Part shown: one piece after another, positions 1 to 5,251 of the stretch
Layout of the letters: every line of letters starts with the position of its first letter
How positions within the stretch are numbered: the first letter of the stretch is position 1
Source of the DNA: Planctomycetota bacterium
GTDB taxonomy: Bacteria > Planctomycetota > Planctomycetia > Pirellulales > Thermoguttaceae
Assembly: GCA_013202535.1 (NCBI GenBank)
Contig: JABMRP010000461.1
Location: forward strand, 1-12,244
Direction: 5' to 3'
Length of the DNA: 12,244 bases
The notes under the pieces: generated by a model
Databases searched by the model: none
The model's input: the letters and a program-made list of their open reading frames with translations, nothing else
Told to the model about the DNA's origin: nothing
Position numbers and translations under genes: made by a program

Positions 1-1
1 C

Positions 2-259
2 GGTACGGTTGCCCTGAGCCCCGAGGGCCACTATCGGACGCTTGCGGACGCGGAAAACGCGTTGGTCTACATCGTGCAAACGGCCGCCGGCCAGGAGACG
101 CTCACGCCGGAGCAATTCGCAACGCGCCACGGCTGGGCAAATCTACCCGACTCCGTTGGCCCGCCGCTACCGGAGCCCGAGCCCGAGCCGGAAGAAGAGA
201 CCCCGCCGGAGGAACGGTCGATCCTTGTCGGCGAAAAGGCAGACGAGCCGGCCGGGTGA
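2..259 (+). CDS. C-terminal fragment of a planctomycete-type WD40-like protein
   Basis: The frame is open from base 2, so this is the last 85 codons of a gene entering from the left; a TTG at 62 should not be taken as a start. The fragment reads as a short beta-rich tail with the pattern LSPEGHYR, then LVYIVQT, then LTPEQFATRHGW. It ends in a Pro/Glu-rich stretch (PEPEPEPEEE). From memory, this kind of ending closes large WD40 or kinase-linked proteins in planctomycetes; the diagnostic repeats lie outside the window. It converges on the E1-like gene at 385-1254, with a 125-base gap. The stop is TGA at 257-259. Coding status is fairly sure; the family is a memory-based guess. Confidence 0.6.
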   Translation, partial: GTVALSPEGHYRTLADAENALVYIVQTAAGQETLTPEQFATRHGWANLPDSVGPPLPEPEPEPEEETPPEERSILVGEKADEPAG

Positions 260-325
260 GTAGTTTGTCACGTCATATTTGATGGGTGCCGGCGGTGTTG
301 GGCATCGAGACGCATTGTTGACCGT

Positions 326-344
326 CCGGGCGGTCATCGCCCGG
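326..344. terminator. GC-rich hairpin between convergent genes
   Basis: CCGGGCG, a five-base loop (GTCAT) and CGCCCGG form a perfect 7-bp stem in the gap between the convergent partial gene and the E1-like gene. There is no T-run on either side, so it is a candidate bidirectional terminator or mRNA end-protecting structure, not a textbook intrinsic terminator. It also marks the left edge of the Ubl cassette. Confidence 0.4.
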
Positions 345-384
345 GCGAAACGCCAGTGGCACTCACCGAAAGGACTATTGGGGG

Positions 385-1254
385 CTACCGGGGCTGTTTA
401 GGAACTGGGAGGTATCGCTCGATATTCGCGGCTTGGGGTTTGCCTCGAATTGCCTTGCAGTAGTGGCAGTCTTCGTTGGGTGGGTCGGTGTTCTTGGTGA
501 CGATACCAAGATTTCCGCGGTACTCAAGGAGCCGCTTTGGATGGCGGATTCCGGTGAGCCAAAGGAAGAACTCGGTTACCGCCAGCGAGGCAACGGTCCC
601 GTTGATTGCGATGACGGAAGGCCCAGCGTGCCCAAGGTGTTCACGGTCCACGCCGTAGAGGTCTTCGCGGTCTTGGCGAGATTGAGGTGAGTCGAGGTCT
701 GTGCGAGCCTCATCGAAGTCGATGAGGTCCATGCACGCAAGGCAGGCAGTGCCGTCGACGCAGGCGGCCACGCGGCCACCGTAGAGCGGCGGCTGATCAG
801 GAATGATTTCACTTGCAAGGTCGAATAAAGGCAGAGTGTGCGCGGAGCAAAGCTCTGTGAGGATGAGGCGGGCACCGTCGTTGTCGAGACAGCCGAACAC
901 ACAGTCAACACCGGGAAGGGCGGTAAACGCCTGCTTGCTGCGAAGCGAGTTGTGGATTTTGGTGACATCTATCGAGGGGTCAATCTCTTTGACCAAGCGT
1001 TCAGCGATGTCGACCTTGTGGGTTCTCCGTATTACGTCATTGTGACGCGTTCCGACGTAGCGGTTGAGATTGGATTCGTCCAGATCCTCGTCGTCGATAG
1101 CGACGAGATGACCGACACCGAGGTGGGTCAACTGCTGGACAACGTGTGTTCCAAGGCCGCCGATGCCTACGATAGCCACCTTAGCAGTTCGGAGGCGTTC
1201 CTGGCCGGTGTTACCAAAGAAACGGACGTTTCGGTCGAAGCGTGTTTCGTTCAT
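385..1254 (-). CDS. ThiF/E1-like Ubl-activating enzyme lacking a crossover-loop cysteine
   Basis: A 289-residue single-domain E1/ThiF/MoeB-type adenylating enzyme, expected to adenylate the C-terminal glycine of the Ubl encoded at 2170-2430. The N-terminus (RFDRNVRFFG) is followed by the nucleotide-binding loop GIGGLG (30-35), acidic residues near 54-57, SNLNR (61-65) and CLDND (122-126). Two zinc-ligand pairs are C171/C174 and C263/C266. The other cysteines are 118, 122, 136 and 165. None lies between 175 and 262, where MoeB/ThiF/E1 enzymes usually carry the catalytic cysteine; that segment reads HAGPSVIAINGTVASLAV. It is the last gene of the operon, overlapping the JAMM gene by 44 bases. 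A GGAAGGA Shine-Dalgarno lies just before the ATG, and the N-terminus matches the family, which fixes the start. Family assignment is firm; the substrate is inferred from context. Confidence 0.92.
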   Translation of the reverse strand: MNETRFDRNVRFFGNTGQERLRTAKVAIVGIGGLGTHVVQQLTHLGVGHLVAIDDEDLDESNLNRYVGTRHNDVIRRTHKVDIAERLVKEIDPSIDVTKIHNSLRSKQAFTALPGVDCVFGCLDNDGARLILTELCSAHTLPLFDLASEIIPDQPPLYGGRVAACVDGTACLACMDLIDFDEARTDLDSPQSRQDREDLYGVDREHLGHAGPSVIAINGTVASLAVTEFFLWLTGIRHPKRLLEYRGNLGIVTKNTDPPNEDCHYCKAIRGKPQAANIERYLPVPKQPR

Positions 1255-1777
1255 CAGATTCCTTCCACTGCGGGATGGTCAGCATTGTGGCACTGAGGAT
1301 TTCGGTACCAACGAAAAGCCCGTCCAGCGGAACGGGCGCCTCGTGCCCGTTGATCCAGGCAAGAGCGTCGAATCCGGTAGCGGAGACAACGACAGCGAAA
1401 TATGGTCGTCCCTTGAGCCGCCAACGAACATGCGGGACGAATTCGTTGAAGCCGAGTCGGTCGCTGTACGAGAAGGCGGCTGGCCAGGGCGATGGATGCG
1501 AGTGGAACTCGGCGATCGAAGCCCCAAGGTCGTGAGCCCGTTTGATTAAGGAGGCCCGAAATTCATCCGTAAGTTCGAGATAGTCGCTGTGCCGTGAGGA
1601 GAAACCGTCAGGCGGCACCTCGCAATGGTCAATGTACTCGAAAACGGACGGTTCCTGTCGCTCGGACGGCTTGACGAAGAGAAAGGCAGCCTCTTCGAAC
1701 TTGGAGCCGTCCGGTAAGAGGTGTGTCAGGAGTGTCTGATAGTTGGTGGGTGGAATTTGGAGATAGATGCAGGGCAT
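1211..1777 (-). CDS. JAMM/JAB (MPN) metallopeptidase, candidate Ubl deconjugase
   Basis: A 188-residue single-domain JAB protein. The JAMM zinc signature is present: HSHP at 92-95, then S103 and D106 in SxxD spacing, with a probable catalytic glutamate at E28 or E29 just before the AAFLF strand. A strand PYFAVVV follows at 125-131. JAMM enzymes cleave isopeptide or peptide bonds after ubiquitin-like C-termini, so removal of the Ubl from targets is the likely role. The Ubl already ends in its terminal glycine, so maturation need not be the job. The ATG directly abuts the TGA of the E2-like gene (0 bases), implying translational coupling. The 3' end runs 44 bases into the E1-like gene. JAMM proteins also act in sulfur-carrier pathways, which is the main alternative. 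Confidence 0.9.
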   Translation of the reverse strand: MPCIYLQIPPTNYQTLLTHLLPDGSKFEEAAFLFVKPSERQEPSVFEYIDHCEVPPDGFSSRHSDYLELTDEFRASLIKRAHDLGASIAEFHSHPSPWPAAFSYSDRLGFNEFVPHVRWRLKGRPYFAVVVSATGFDALAWINGHEAPVPLDGLFVGTEILSATMLTIPQWKESDERNTLRPKRPFLW

Positions 1778-2167
1778 TCAATTTCCCTCTTTGAAGCGGA
1801 CGGCAAAACCGGTGACCCAATTGAGCAGGTTGTGGCCAGAGTTGAGATCAGCGGTGGCTCGCCACTCTTTTGGCTGCCACGAGAAGATGCCCCATTGGCC
1901 AGGGAATGGCGGCTTGTTGTCGGCAGGCTCCTTGTAGTTGCCTGGAGCCGCTCCCTGAAACTGGAGTCCGGTGGGCACGTAGATTCCGTAGGGGTGGGTC
2001 CCGGGGTAAGCGGGTGGAATATGGAACGCGACGTCAGAAGTGTCGCGGTTCCAGCCCACGGGCAACGGGTACGCGGGGATGCGTACCCAGTTGCCGTTCG
2101 GGACGTGTTCCAGGGAAGGAAATTGGCTTCGGAGAAGCTCGATTTCTTGCTGGATGCGGTCGGACAT
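1778..2167 (-). CDS. Cysteine-free E2/UBC-like protein (Prok-E2_E type)
   Basis: A 129-residue protein resembling the prokaryotic E2 family E. It has an N-terminal helix (about 1-15) and GNWVRIPAYPLPVGWN (25-40). The strand FHIPPAYPGTHP (48-59) gives the E2-type P..YP....P signature. WGIFSW..KEW (92-102) follows, then a C-terminal helix. No cysteine occurs anywhere, so a Ubl thioester cannot form. By rough alignment, the residue nearest the E2 catalytic cysteine is S96 in FSW, preceding W102; this is inference. It may act as a UEV-like scaffold, present the Ubl adenylate, or use an oxyester. The start is 2 bases after the Ubl stop, and the stop abuts the JAMM start. Its place in the operon supports the E2-like assignment. 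Confidence 0.8.
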   Translation of the reverse strand: MSDRIQQEIELLRSQFPSLEHVPNGNWVRIPAYPLPVGWNRDTSDVAFHIPPAYPGTHPYGIYVPTGLQFQGAAPGNYKEPADNKPPFPGQWGIFSWQPKEWRATADLNSGHNLLNWVTGFAVRFKEGN

Positions 2168-2169
2168 GA

Positions 2170-2430
2170 CTACCCCCGCTTCCAGCGGACTTTCTTGGCA
2201 AATCCGTGGCCCGGCTTGAGTTCGACAACCTCATCAGGCTGCAGTGTTCGTTCGTTGTTGTGTTTGTCGATTTCAATGACACCAATTGCCGGGTCCCAGC
2301 CACCGAGCTGAGCAATCTCCTCGGTGGTGATGGTACCCCGGGGCCATTCGTGTTTGGTGCCCTCGATGTTGAGCACAAACGCTCCGCAGCCGTCCGGCTT
2401 GCGATCTATCTTGTCTGGCACTACAGACAT
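2170..2430 (-). CDS. Single-domain ubiquitin-like protein (multiubiquitin-type fold) ending in Gly
   Basis: An 86-residue modifier and first gene of the leftward operon. The reading matches the bacterial multiubiquitin domain: a strand (GAFVLNIEG, 16-24), a second strand KHEWP (26-30), ITTEEIAQLGG (34-44) as the helix, then VIEID (51-55), a charged turn, and LQPDEVVELKPG (63-74) before the last strand. Only one domain is present, whereas that family often has tandem copies. The protein ends KRG, a single free terminal glycine instead of Gly-Gly. I chose the ATG at 2430 because AAAGG sits 8 bases upstream and the domain begins soon after. The frame stays open up to 2694, but that part lies in the promoter region and shows no domain. 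The family is a pattern judgement; operon context makes a Ubl very likely. Confidence 0.82.
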   Translation of the reverse strand: MSVVPDKIDRKPDGCGAFVLNIEGTKHEWPRGTITTEEIAQLGGWDPAIGVIEIDKHNNERTLQPDEVVELKPGHGFAKKVRWKRG

Positions 2431-2727
2431 AAGCACACCTTTCGTAATGAGTTGCTTCGTGAATGGTGGCATGAACGCGTCTGTCCCTGACCACCAGCAG
2501 CGAGAAAGCGTCTTCCCGTTAGAGATACGGCCCCGTGTGACCAGCAACTCGCTGCCATGCTGGCAACAATCCTCGCCAGCCCCGATGACGGCCCCACGCC
2601 GCTTTTCCGCCCCATGTACCGCGTTCTTGGGGCCAGACAGGCCTTTCGATTTTGTGTCACACTCGCCGGTACTATTCATAAGGCTGGGAATCACCTACCA
2701 TTCAGGGGGCAAAAGAGGAAGAAAAAA
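2431..2727. promoter_or_regulatory. Divergent promoter region of the Ubl and sigma-factor arms
   Basis: This 297-base gap lies between two divergent start codons, so both promoters must be here or further inside the arms. I could not assign convincing -35/-10 pairs. Two operator-like elements are visible: a direct repeat at 2441-2465 beside the Ubl start, and a perfect 9-base palindrome GTGTCACAC at 2654-2662 about 65 bases before the sigma-factor start. Open frames cross the gap on both strands, but none has a recognisable domain. Confidence 0.55.
2441..2465. repeat. Direct repeat TTCGT(G)AATG upstream of the Ubl gene
   Basis: TTCGTAATG at 2441-2449 recurs as TTCGTGAATG at 2456-2465, start to start 15 bases. 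The pair lies 11-35 bases upstream of the Ubl ATG, where a repressor would block transcription. The binding protein is unknown; the neighbouring XRE protein is one candidate. Confidence 0.35.
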
Positions 2728-3369
2728 ATGAATATGGCAGACGCAAGAGATGACGAGCTTTTGGGGCTCATCGCGAGGAAGAACGAAGACCCGGATTCAG
2801 CAGCAGATGCCTGGGTAGAACTGCACTCGCGGCATGTGCCGTTCGTGTATAGTTGCGTCAAGGACGCCGGCAGCCTCGTCGGTCGAGGAGTCGGCATCGA
2901 GGACATCGTGGAGCAGACGTTTCAGCGCGTCTATCTGACGGCCGCTGAGACCTTTCGGCCAGGTGAGTATGCTGATAGCGACGCTGCCCGACACCATGTC
3001 CTGGCGTGGATAGGAACAATCGCCCGGAAGGAGTTTCTAAAAGCGATTGAGTCACGCGGAAACGAATACTTAGCGGTGTACGAGCCGGACCCGGAGGCCT
3101 CGTCAGAATTCGAGCGCGAGGGGTCCCAGCCGGTCGCTGAGCAGCAATCGCAACTTAGGCAGGTTGCGGAGACCGTGCTCAGCCCCGATGAGCTCGAAAT
3201 CGTCTGGTTGAAGATGCAGTACTACGATGCTGACGCCGGGGAATCACGATTGCCCTCGGACGAACTCGAAGGGATCTGCACACGCCAGGGTATTACCAAG
3301 GCCGCATTCAGAAAGAGGTACGCCCGAGCGCTCGACAAAATCGAGCAGGCGTTCACGAAGGCGACTTAG
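2728..3369 (+). CDS. Sigma-70 family RNA polymerase sigma factor (ECF-like)
   Basis: 213 residues with sigma region 2 at about 27-110 and region 4 at about 150-208. Region 2 shows IEDIVEQTFQRVYL followed by WIGTIARKEFL, the usual core-binding and -10-recognition helices. Region 4 shows LSPDELEIVWL and a helix-turn-helix ending in ITKAAFRKRYARALDKIE. There is no region 1.1 or 3, so it is ECF-like in size. ATG 2728 was chosen over an upstream in-frame start because GAGGA lies 8 bases before it and homology begins there; ATG 2734 is a close alternative. It heads the rightward arm and is followed after 35 bases by the XRE gene. It could direct transcription of the divergent Ubl operon, of its own arm, or of remote genes. 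No anti-sigma factor is nearby. Confidence 0.85.
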   Translation: MNMADARDDELLGLIARKNEDPDSAADAWVELHSRHVPFVYSCVKDAGSLVGRGVGIEDIVEQTFQRVYLTAAETFRPGEYADSDAARHHVLAWIGTIARKEFLKAIESRGNEYLAVYEPDPEASSEFEREGSQPVAEQQSQLRQVAETVLSPDELEIVWLKMQYYDADAGESRLPSDELEGICTRQGITKAAFRKRYARALDKIEQAFTKAT

Positions 3370-3404
3370 GGGCCTGGCAGCACCAAGAAAGGGAGCGAAA
3401 ATAG

Positions 3405-3965
3405 ATGAGTATTAAAGGAACAAATCGAGAGGACATTGAGAGGCAATTGTACGAGTGCCTGCGAGATGAAGGGGGAATCATCCCGCAGAGCGTCGAGGAA
3501 GTAGAGCGGGCGGAAGCCCGGTTAGCTGCTTTCGCGGTAGAACTCCCTGAAAAGCTACGTGATTCCCGTCAGGCACTCGACAGGCTGCAAGCAGCGGAAA
3601 TGGGTGCGACCGAGTCCGCTGCCCCTCGTGTCTTCGGGCAGTTTACCGCAATGCTGCGAGTGAAGAAGGGATGGTCGGTCGAGAGTCTGGCGGCCAAGGC
3701 GAAGGTCGATGAGGAAGAGATCAGAAACATTGAAGCCGATCTCGGATATGAACCTAAACCGAGGACAGTCAAGCAGCTTGCGGATGTTTTCGGGATTGTC
3801 CCGAAGTCACTGGCCTGCCTTGCAGGCTTGACCCGGAAAACCGACGAGCGAATTGTTGAAGGAGCCGTCATGTTCGCGGCGTGTGGGAAAGACATGCACG
3901 CGCTGACGAGGGAGCAGCGGCGTGCCATCAAGCAATTCGTGGCATTGCTCAACTCACTTGATTGA
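3405..3965 (+). CDS. XRE-type helix-turn-helix DNA-binding protein
   Basis: 186 residues. A Cro/C1-type helix-turn-helix spans about 77-141: FGQFTAMLRVKKGWSVESLA, then EEEIRNIEADLG, then TVKQLADVFGIVPKSLACLAG. It is unusual that about 75 mostly helical, charged residues precede the HTH, whereas DdrO- and ImmR-type repressors carry it at the N-terminus. A C-terminal segment of about 45 residues (GLTRKTDERI to LLNSLD) follows and could hold the protease-sensitive or dimerisation part. Start ATG 3405 has AAAGGGAG about 9 bases upstream. The stop is 13 bases before the ImmA/IrrE-type peptidase gene, a pairing typical of repressor and cleaving protease. I infer repression of one or both arms of the cassette; the operator is not known. 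Confidence 0.85.
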   Translation: MSIKGTNREDIERQLYECLRDEGGIIPQSVEEVERAEARLAAFAVELPEKLRDSRQALDRLQAAEMGATESAAPRVFGQFTAMLRVKKGWSVESLAAKAKVDEEEIRNIEADLGYEPKPRTVKQLADVFGIVPKSLACLAGLTRKTDERIVEGAVMFAACGKDMHALTREQRRAIKQFVALLNSLD

Positions 3966-3978
3966 AGGTCAAAGGCCG

Positions 3979-4947
3979 ATGAAGAACCCGCTGGTAACGG
4001 GCCATGATGCCCGAGAAATCACCGAGCAAGTTTCCAAGCTTCTTCGGGATGTGGGCAATCCGGAACCACCACTCTCGCTGCAAATCATCCGGGACCGGCT
4101 CAAGTTGGACCTACGGTACTACAGCACTGTAGACCACTCATTTGTCCGCGATGCGGTTCATGCTATCAAAGTCGCCGGAAAGCAAGTCCTGCAGCGCCCT
4201 ACGTTGCTGATTGACGCGGTTCGCAGGTTCGACCTTCGTGCTCTCTGGCTACCAGACCGCAAACGGATTCTCATCGACCAGGATCTGCACCCACTGAAAC
4301 ACCGTTGGGCTGAAGTGCATGAGACTGCACACGCAATTATCCCTTGGCACGCGGACTATCTGCTGGGAGACGCAGATACCGAACTTAGTCCCACGTGCTG
4401 CGCAACAATCGAGGCCGAAGCGAATTACGCGTGTGGTCAGATTCTGTTCCTGCAGGAACGATTTGTTGAGGAGGTAATGTCATTACCAGTGACGATAGAG
4501 TCCCTCAAGAACCTCAAGCAAAGATTCGATAACACGTACACGTCTACGCTGTGGCGGATGGTCGAAGAATACTGTGGTTCACGCCCGGTCGTGGGCATCG
4601 TCAGCGTTCATCCCATCCGCTTGTCAGATGATTTCGAGCCTTCCGATCCCTGCCGTTACGTAATTCAATCGGCGAAGTTCCGAGAAGAATTTGGGAAGGT
4701 CACCGAGGTGGAATTGTTCAACGCGTTGGGTAGCTACTGTAGCAGGAAGCGTGGCGGGCATTTAGGGACAGGACAAGTATCGCTCGTCGACGACAATGGG
4801 CAACAACACGAGTTCTTGTTCGAGACGTTTTGCTTGCGTTACAAGAAACCGGATCAAGATCTAGGCTTTCAAGCTCTCACGCTCGGCGTACACCAAAGAA
4901 AGCTCTCGACCGGCGCCGCAAGATGCGGCAATCGTTCAGTCGGGTAG
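3979..4947 (+). CDS. ImmA/IrrE-family zinc metallopeptidase
   Basis: 322 residues. The zinc-binding motif is HETAH (114-118), with the third-ligand region at E145/E147 in IEAEAN (144-149), as in ImmA and IrrE. The first 110 residues carry the usual N-terminal helices and the strand pair before the active site. About 120 residues after position 200 form a C-terminal domain of unclear type (GIVSVHPIRL, later a basic GSYCSRKRGG), which may sense the inducing signal. Family members such as IrrE, ImmA and CapP cleave a partner XRE repressor; the gene directly upstream encodes a suitable target. ATG 3979 was preferred to the upstream 3922 start, which lies inside the XRE gene. It is the last gene of the arm; a 7-bp inverted repeat sits at its stop codon. 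Confidence 0.87.
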   Translation: MKNPLVTGHDAREITEQVSKLLRDVGNPEPPLSLQIIRDRLKLDLRYYSTVDHSFVRDAVHAIKVAGKQVLQRPTLLIDAVRRFDLRALWLPDRKRILIDQDLHPLKHRWAEVHETAHAIIPWHADYLLGDADTELSPTCCATIEAEANYACGQILFLQERFVEEVMSLPVTIESLKNLKQRFDNTYTSTLWRMVEEYCGSRPVVGIVSVHPIRLSDDFEPSDPCRYVIQSAKFREEFGKVTEVELFNALGSYCSRKRGGHLGTGQVSLVDDNGQQHEFLFETFCLRYKKPDQDLGFQALTLGVHQRKLSTGAARCGNRSVG

Positions 4948-4967
4948 CACACGGAGTTTGGTGCTAC
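4944..4967 (+). terminator. Inverted repeat at the end of the regulatory arm
   Basis: GTAGCAC (4944-4950) and GTGCTAC (4961-4967) are perfect complements around a 10-base loop. The left arm includes the TAG stop codon of the peptidase gene. No T-run follows, so transcription termination is possible but unproven. It could equally be an operator or an mRNA-stabilising hairpin. Confidence 0.35.
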
Positions 4968-5052
4968 ACTGTCGACGATGCTTGTGGCTGTCCGAATTCC
5001 GGGACACGATACCTGTTTTGGCTGTGAGGGAAGGCTTGGCTTGTGGCCGTCT

Positions 5053-5079
5053 CGGGAAAAGGGAAGGTCCGGGAAAAGG
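5053..5079 (+). repeat. Direct repeat CGGGAAAAGG, two copies
   Basis: CGGGAAAAGG occurs at 5053-5062 and exactly again at 5070-5079, 17 bases start to start. No function is apparent. It lies about 100 bases upstream of the promoter candidate of the membrane-protein gene. Confidence 0.4.
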
Positions 5080-5175
5080 ACAGGCATTATCTACAAGTGC
5101 CTCACGCTCAGGGGCGGCCGGAGAATAGCCGTCGCATTGAGGCACCCCCCTGTTGAGTGCCACCCCAGATTCCGC

Positions 5176-5204
5176 TTGACTTCTCCGCCCAGGAATGGTA
5201 CTTT
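5176..5204 (+). promoter_or_regulatory. Sigma-70-like promoter candidate for the membrane-protein/regulator pair
   Basis: TTGACT (5176-5181) lies 17 bases from TACTTT (5199-5204), a strong -35 with a weak -10. The operator-like palindrome starts at 5200, on top of the -10, so a bound protein would block this promoter. The predicted transcript would start about 40 bases before the ATG at 5252. Confidence 0.45.
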
Positions 5205-5219
5205 ACATTGCAAAGTGAA
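5200..5219. promoter_or_regulatory. Operator-like palindrome, copy 1
   Basis: ACTTT and AAAGT (5200-5216) frame a near-perfect 17-base dyad with one mismatched pair. Read on the minus strand, 5201-5219 is TTCACTTTGCAATGTAAAG, matching the site at 6279-6297 at 16 of 19 positions. The likely binder is the winged-helix protein encoded at 5853-6254, which would then repress its own operon. Confidence 0.6.
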
Positions 5220-5251
5220 TCGGGTTTCCCGGGATTGCAAAGGAAGCCGCC

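Larger units (their letters stand above)
385..4947. other. Ubiquitin-like modification cassette with divergent regulatory arm
   Basis: Seven genes in two divergent arms. The leftward arm is Ubl, E2-like, JAMM peptidase, E1-like, with junctions of +2, 0 and -44 bases. The rightward arm is sigma factor, XRE protein, ImmA/IrrE peptidase, with gaps of 35 and 13 bases. A hairpin lies beyond each outer end (326-344 and 4944-4967). Hand counts of single 60-base lines gave 63% GC (841-900), 47% (1741-1800) and 50% (4501-4560) inside the cassette, against 70% at 9601-9660 in the Hsp70-like gene. This is a small sample but fits acquired DNA. No integrase or att-like repeat was found. Confidence 0.7.
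4948..5251. other. Intergenic region right of the cassette
   Basis: These 304 bases hold no gene I can support; the frames crossing them are Arg/Gly-rich and lack domains or a good ribosome binding site. They contain the right arm of the inverted repeat ending at 4967, a direct repeat CGGGAAAAGG (5053-5062 and 5070-5079), and the promoter and operator of the membrane-protein gene from 5176 onward. No tRNA or att-like sequence marks the island edge. Confidence 0.6.

Noticed and set aside
62..259. Stand-alone 65-residue gene starting at TTG 62
   Set aside because: The frame is open to the left edge and the residues before 62 continue the same pattern, so it is the end of a longer gene.
2431..2694. 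In-frame upstream extension of the Ubl gene (to an ATG at 2694)
   Set aside because: The extra 88 residues show no domain and fill the divergent promoter region; the ATG at 2430 has a good ribosome binding site and starts just before the Ubl fold.
2557..2727. Upstream extension of the sigma-factor gene
   Set aside because: GAGGA lies correctly before ATG 2728, and the sigma homology starts after it; the extra part has no recognisable sequence.
4915..4929. GCCGC-AAGAT-GCGGC hairpin as a terminator of the peptidase gene
   Set aside because: It lies inside the coding sequence before the stop codon and no T-run follows; the inverted repeat at 4944-4967 is better placed.
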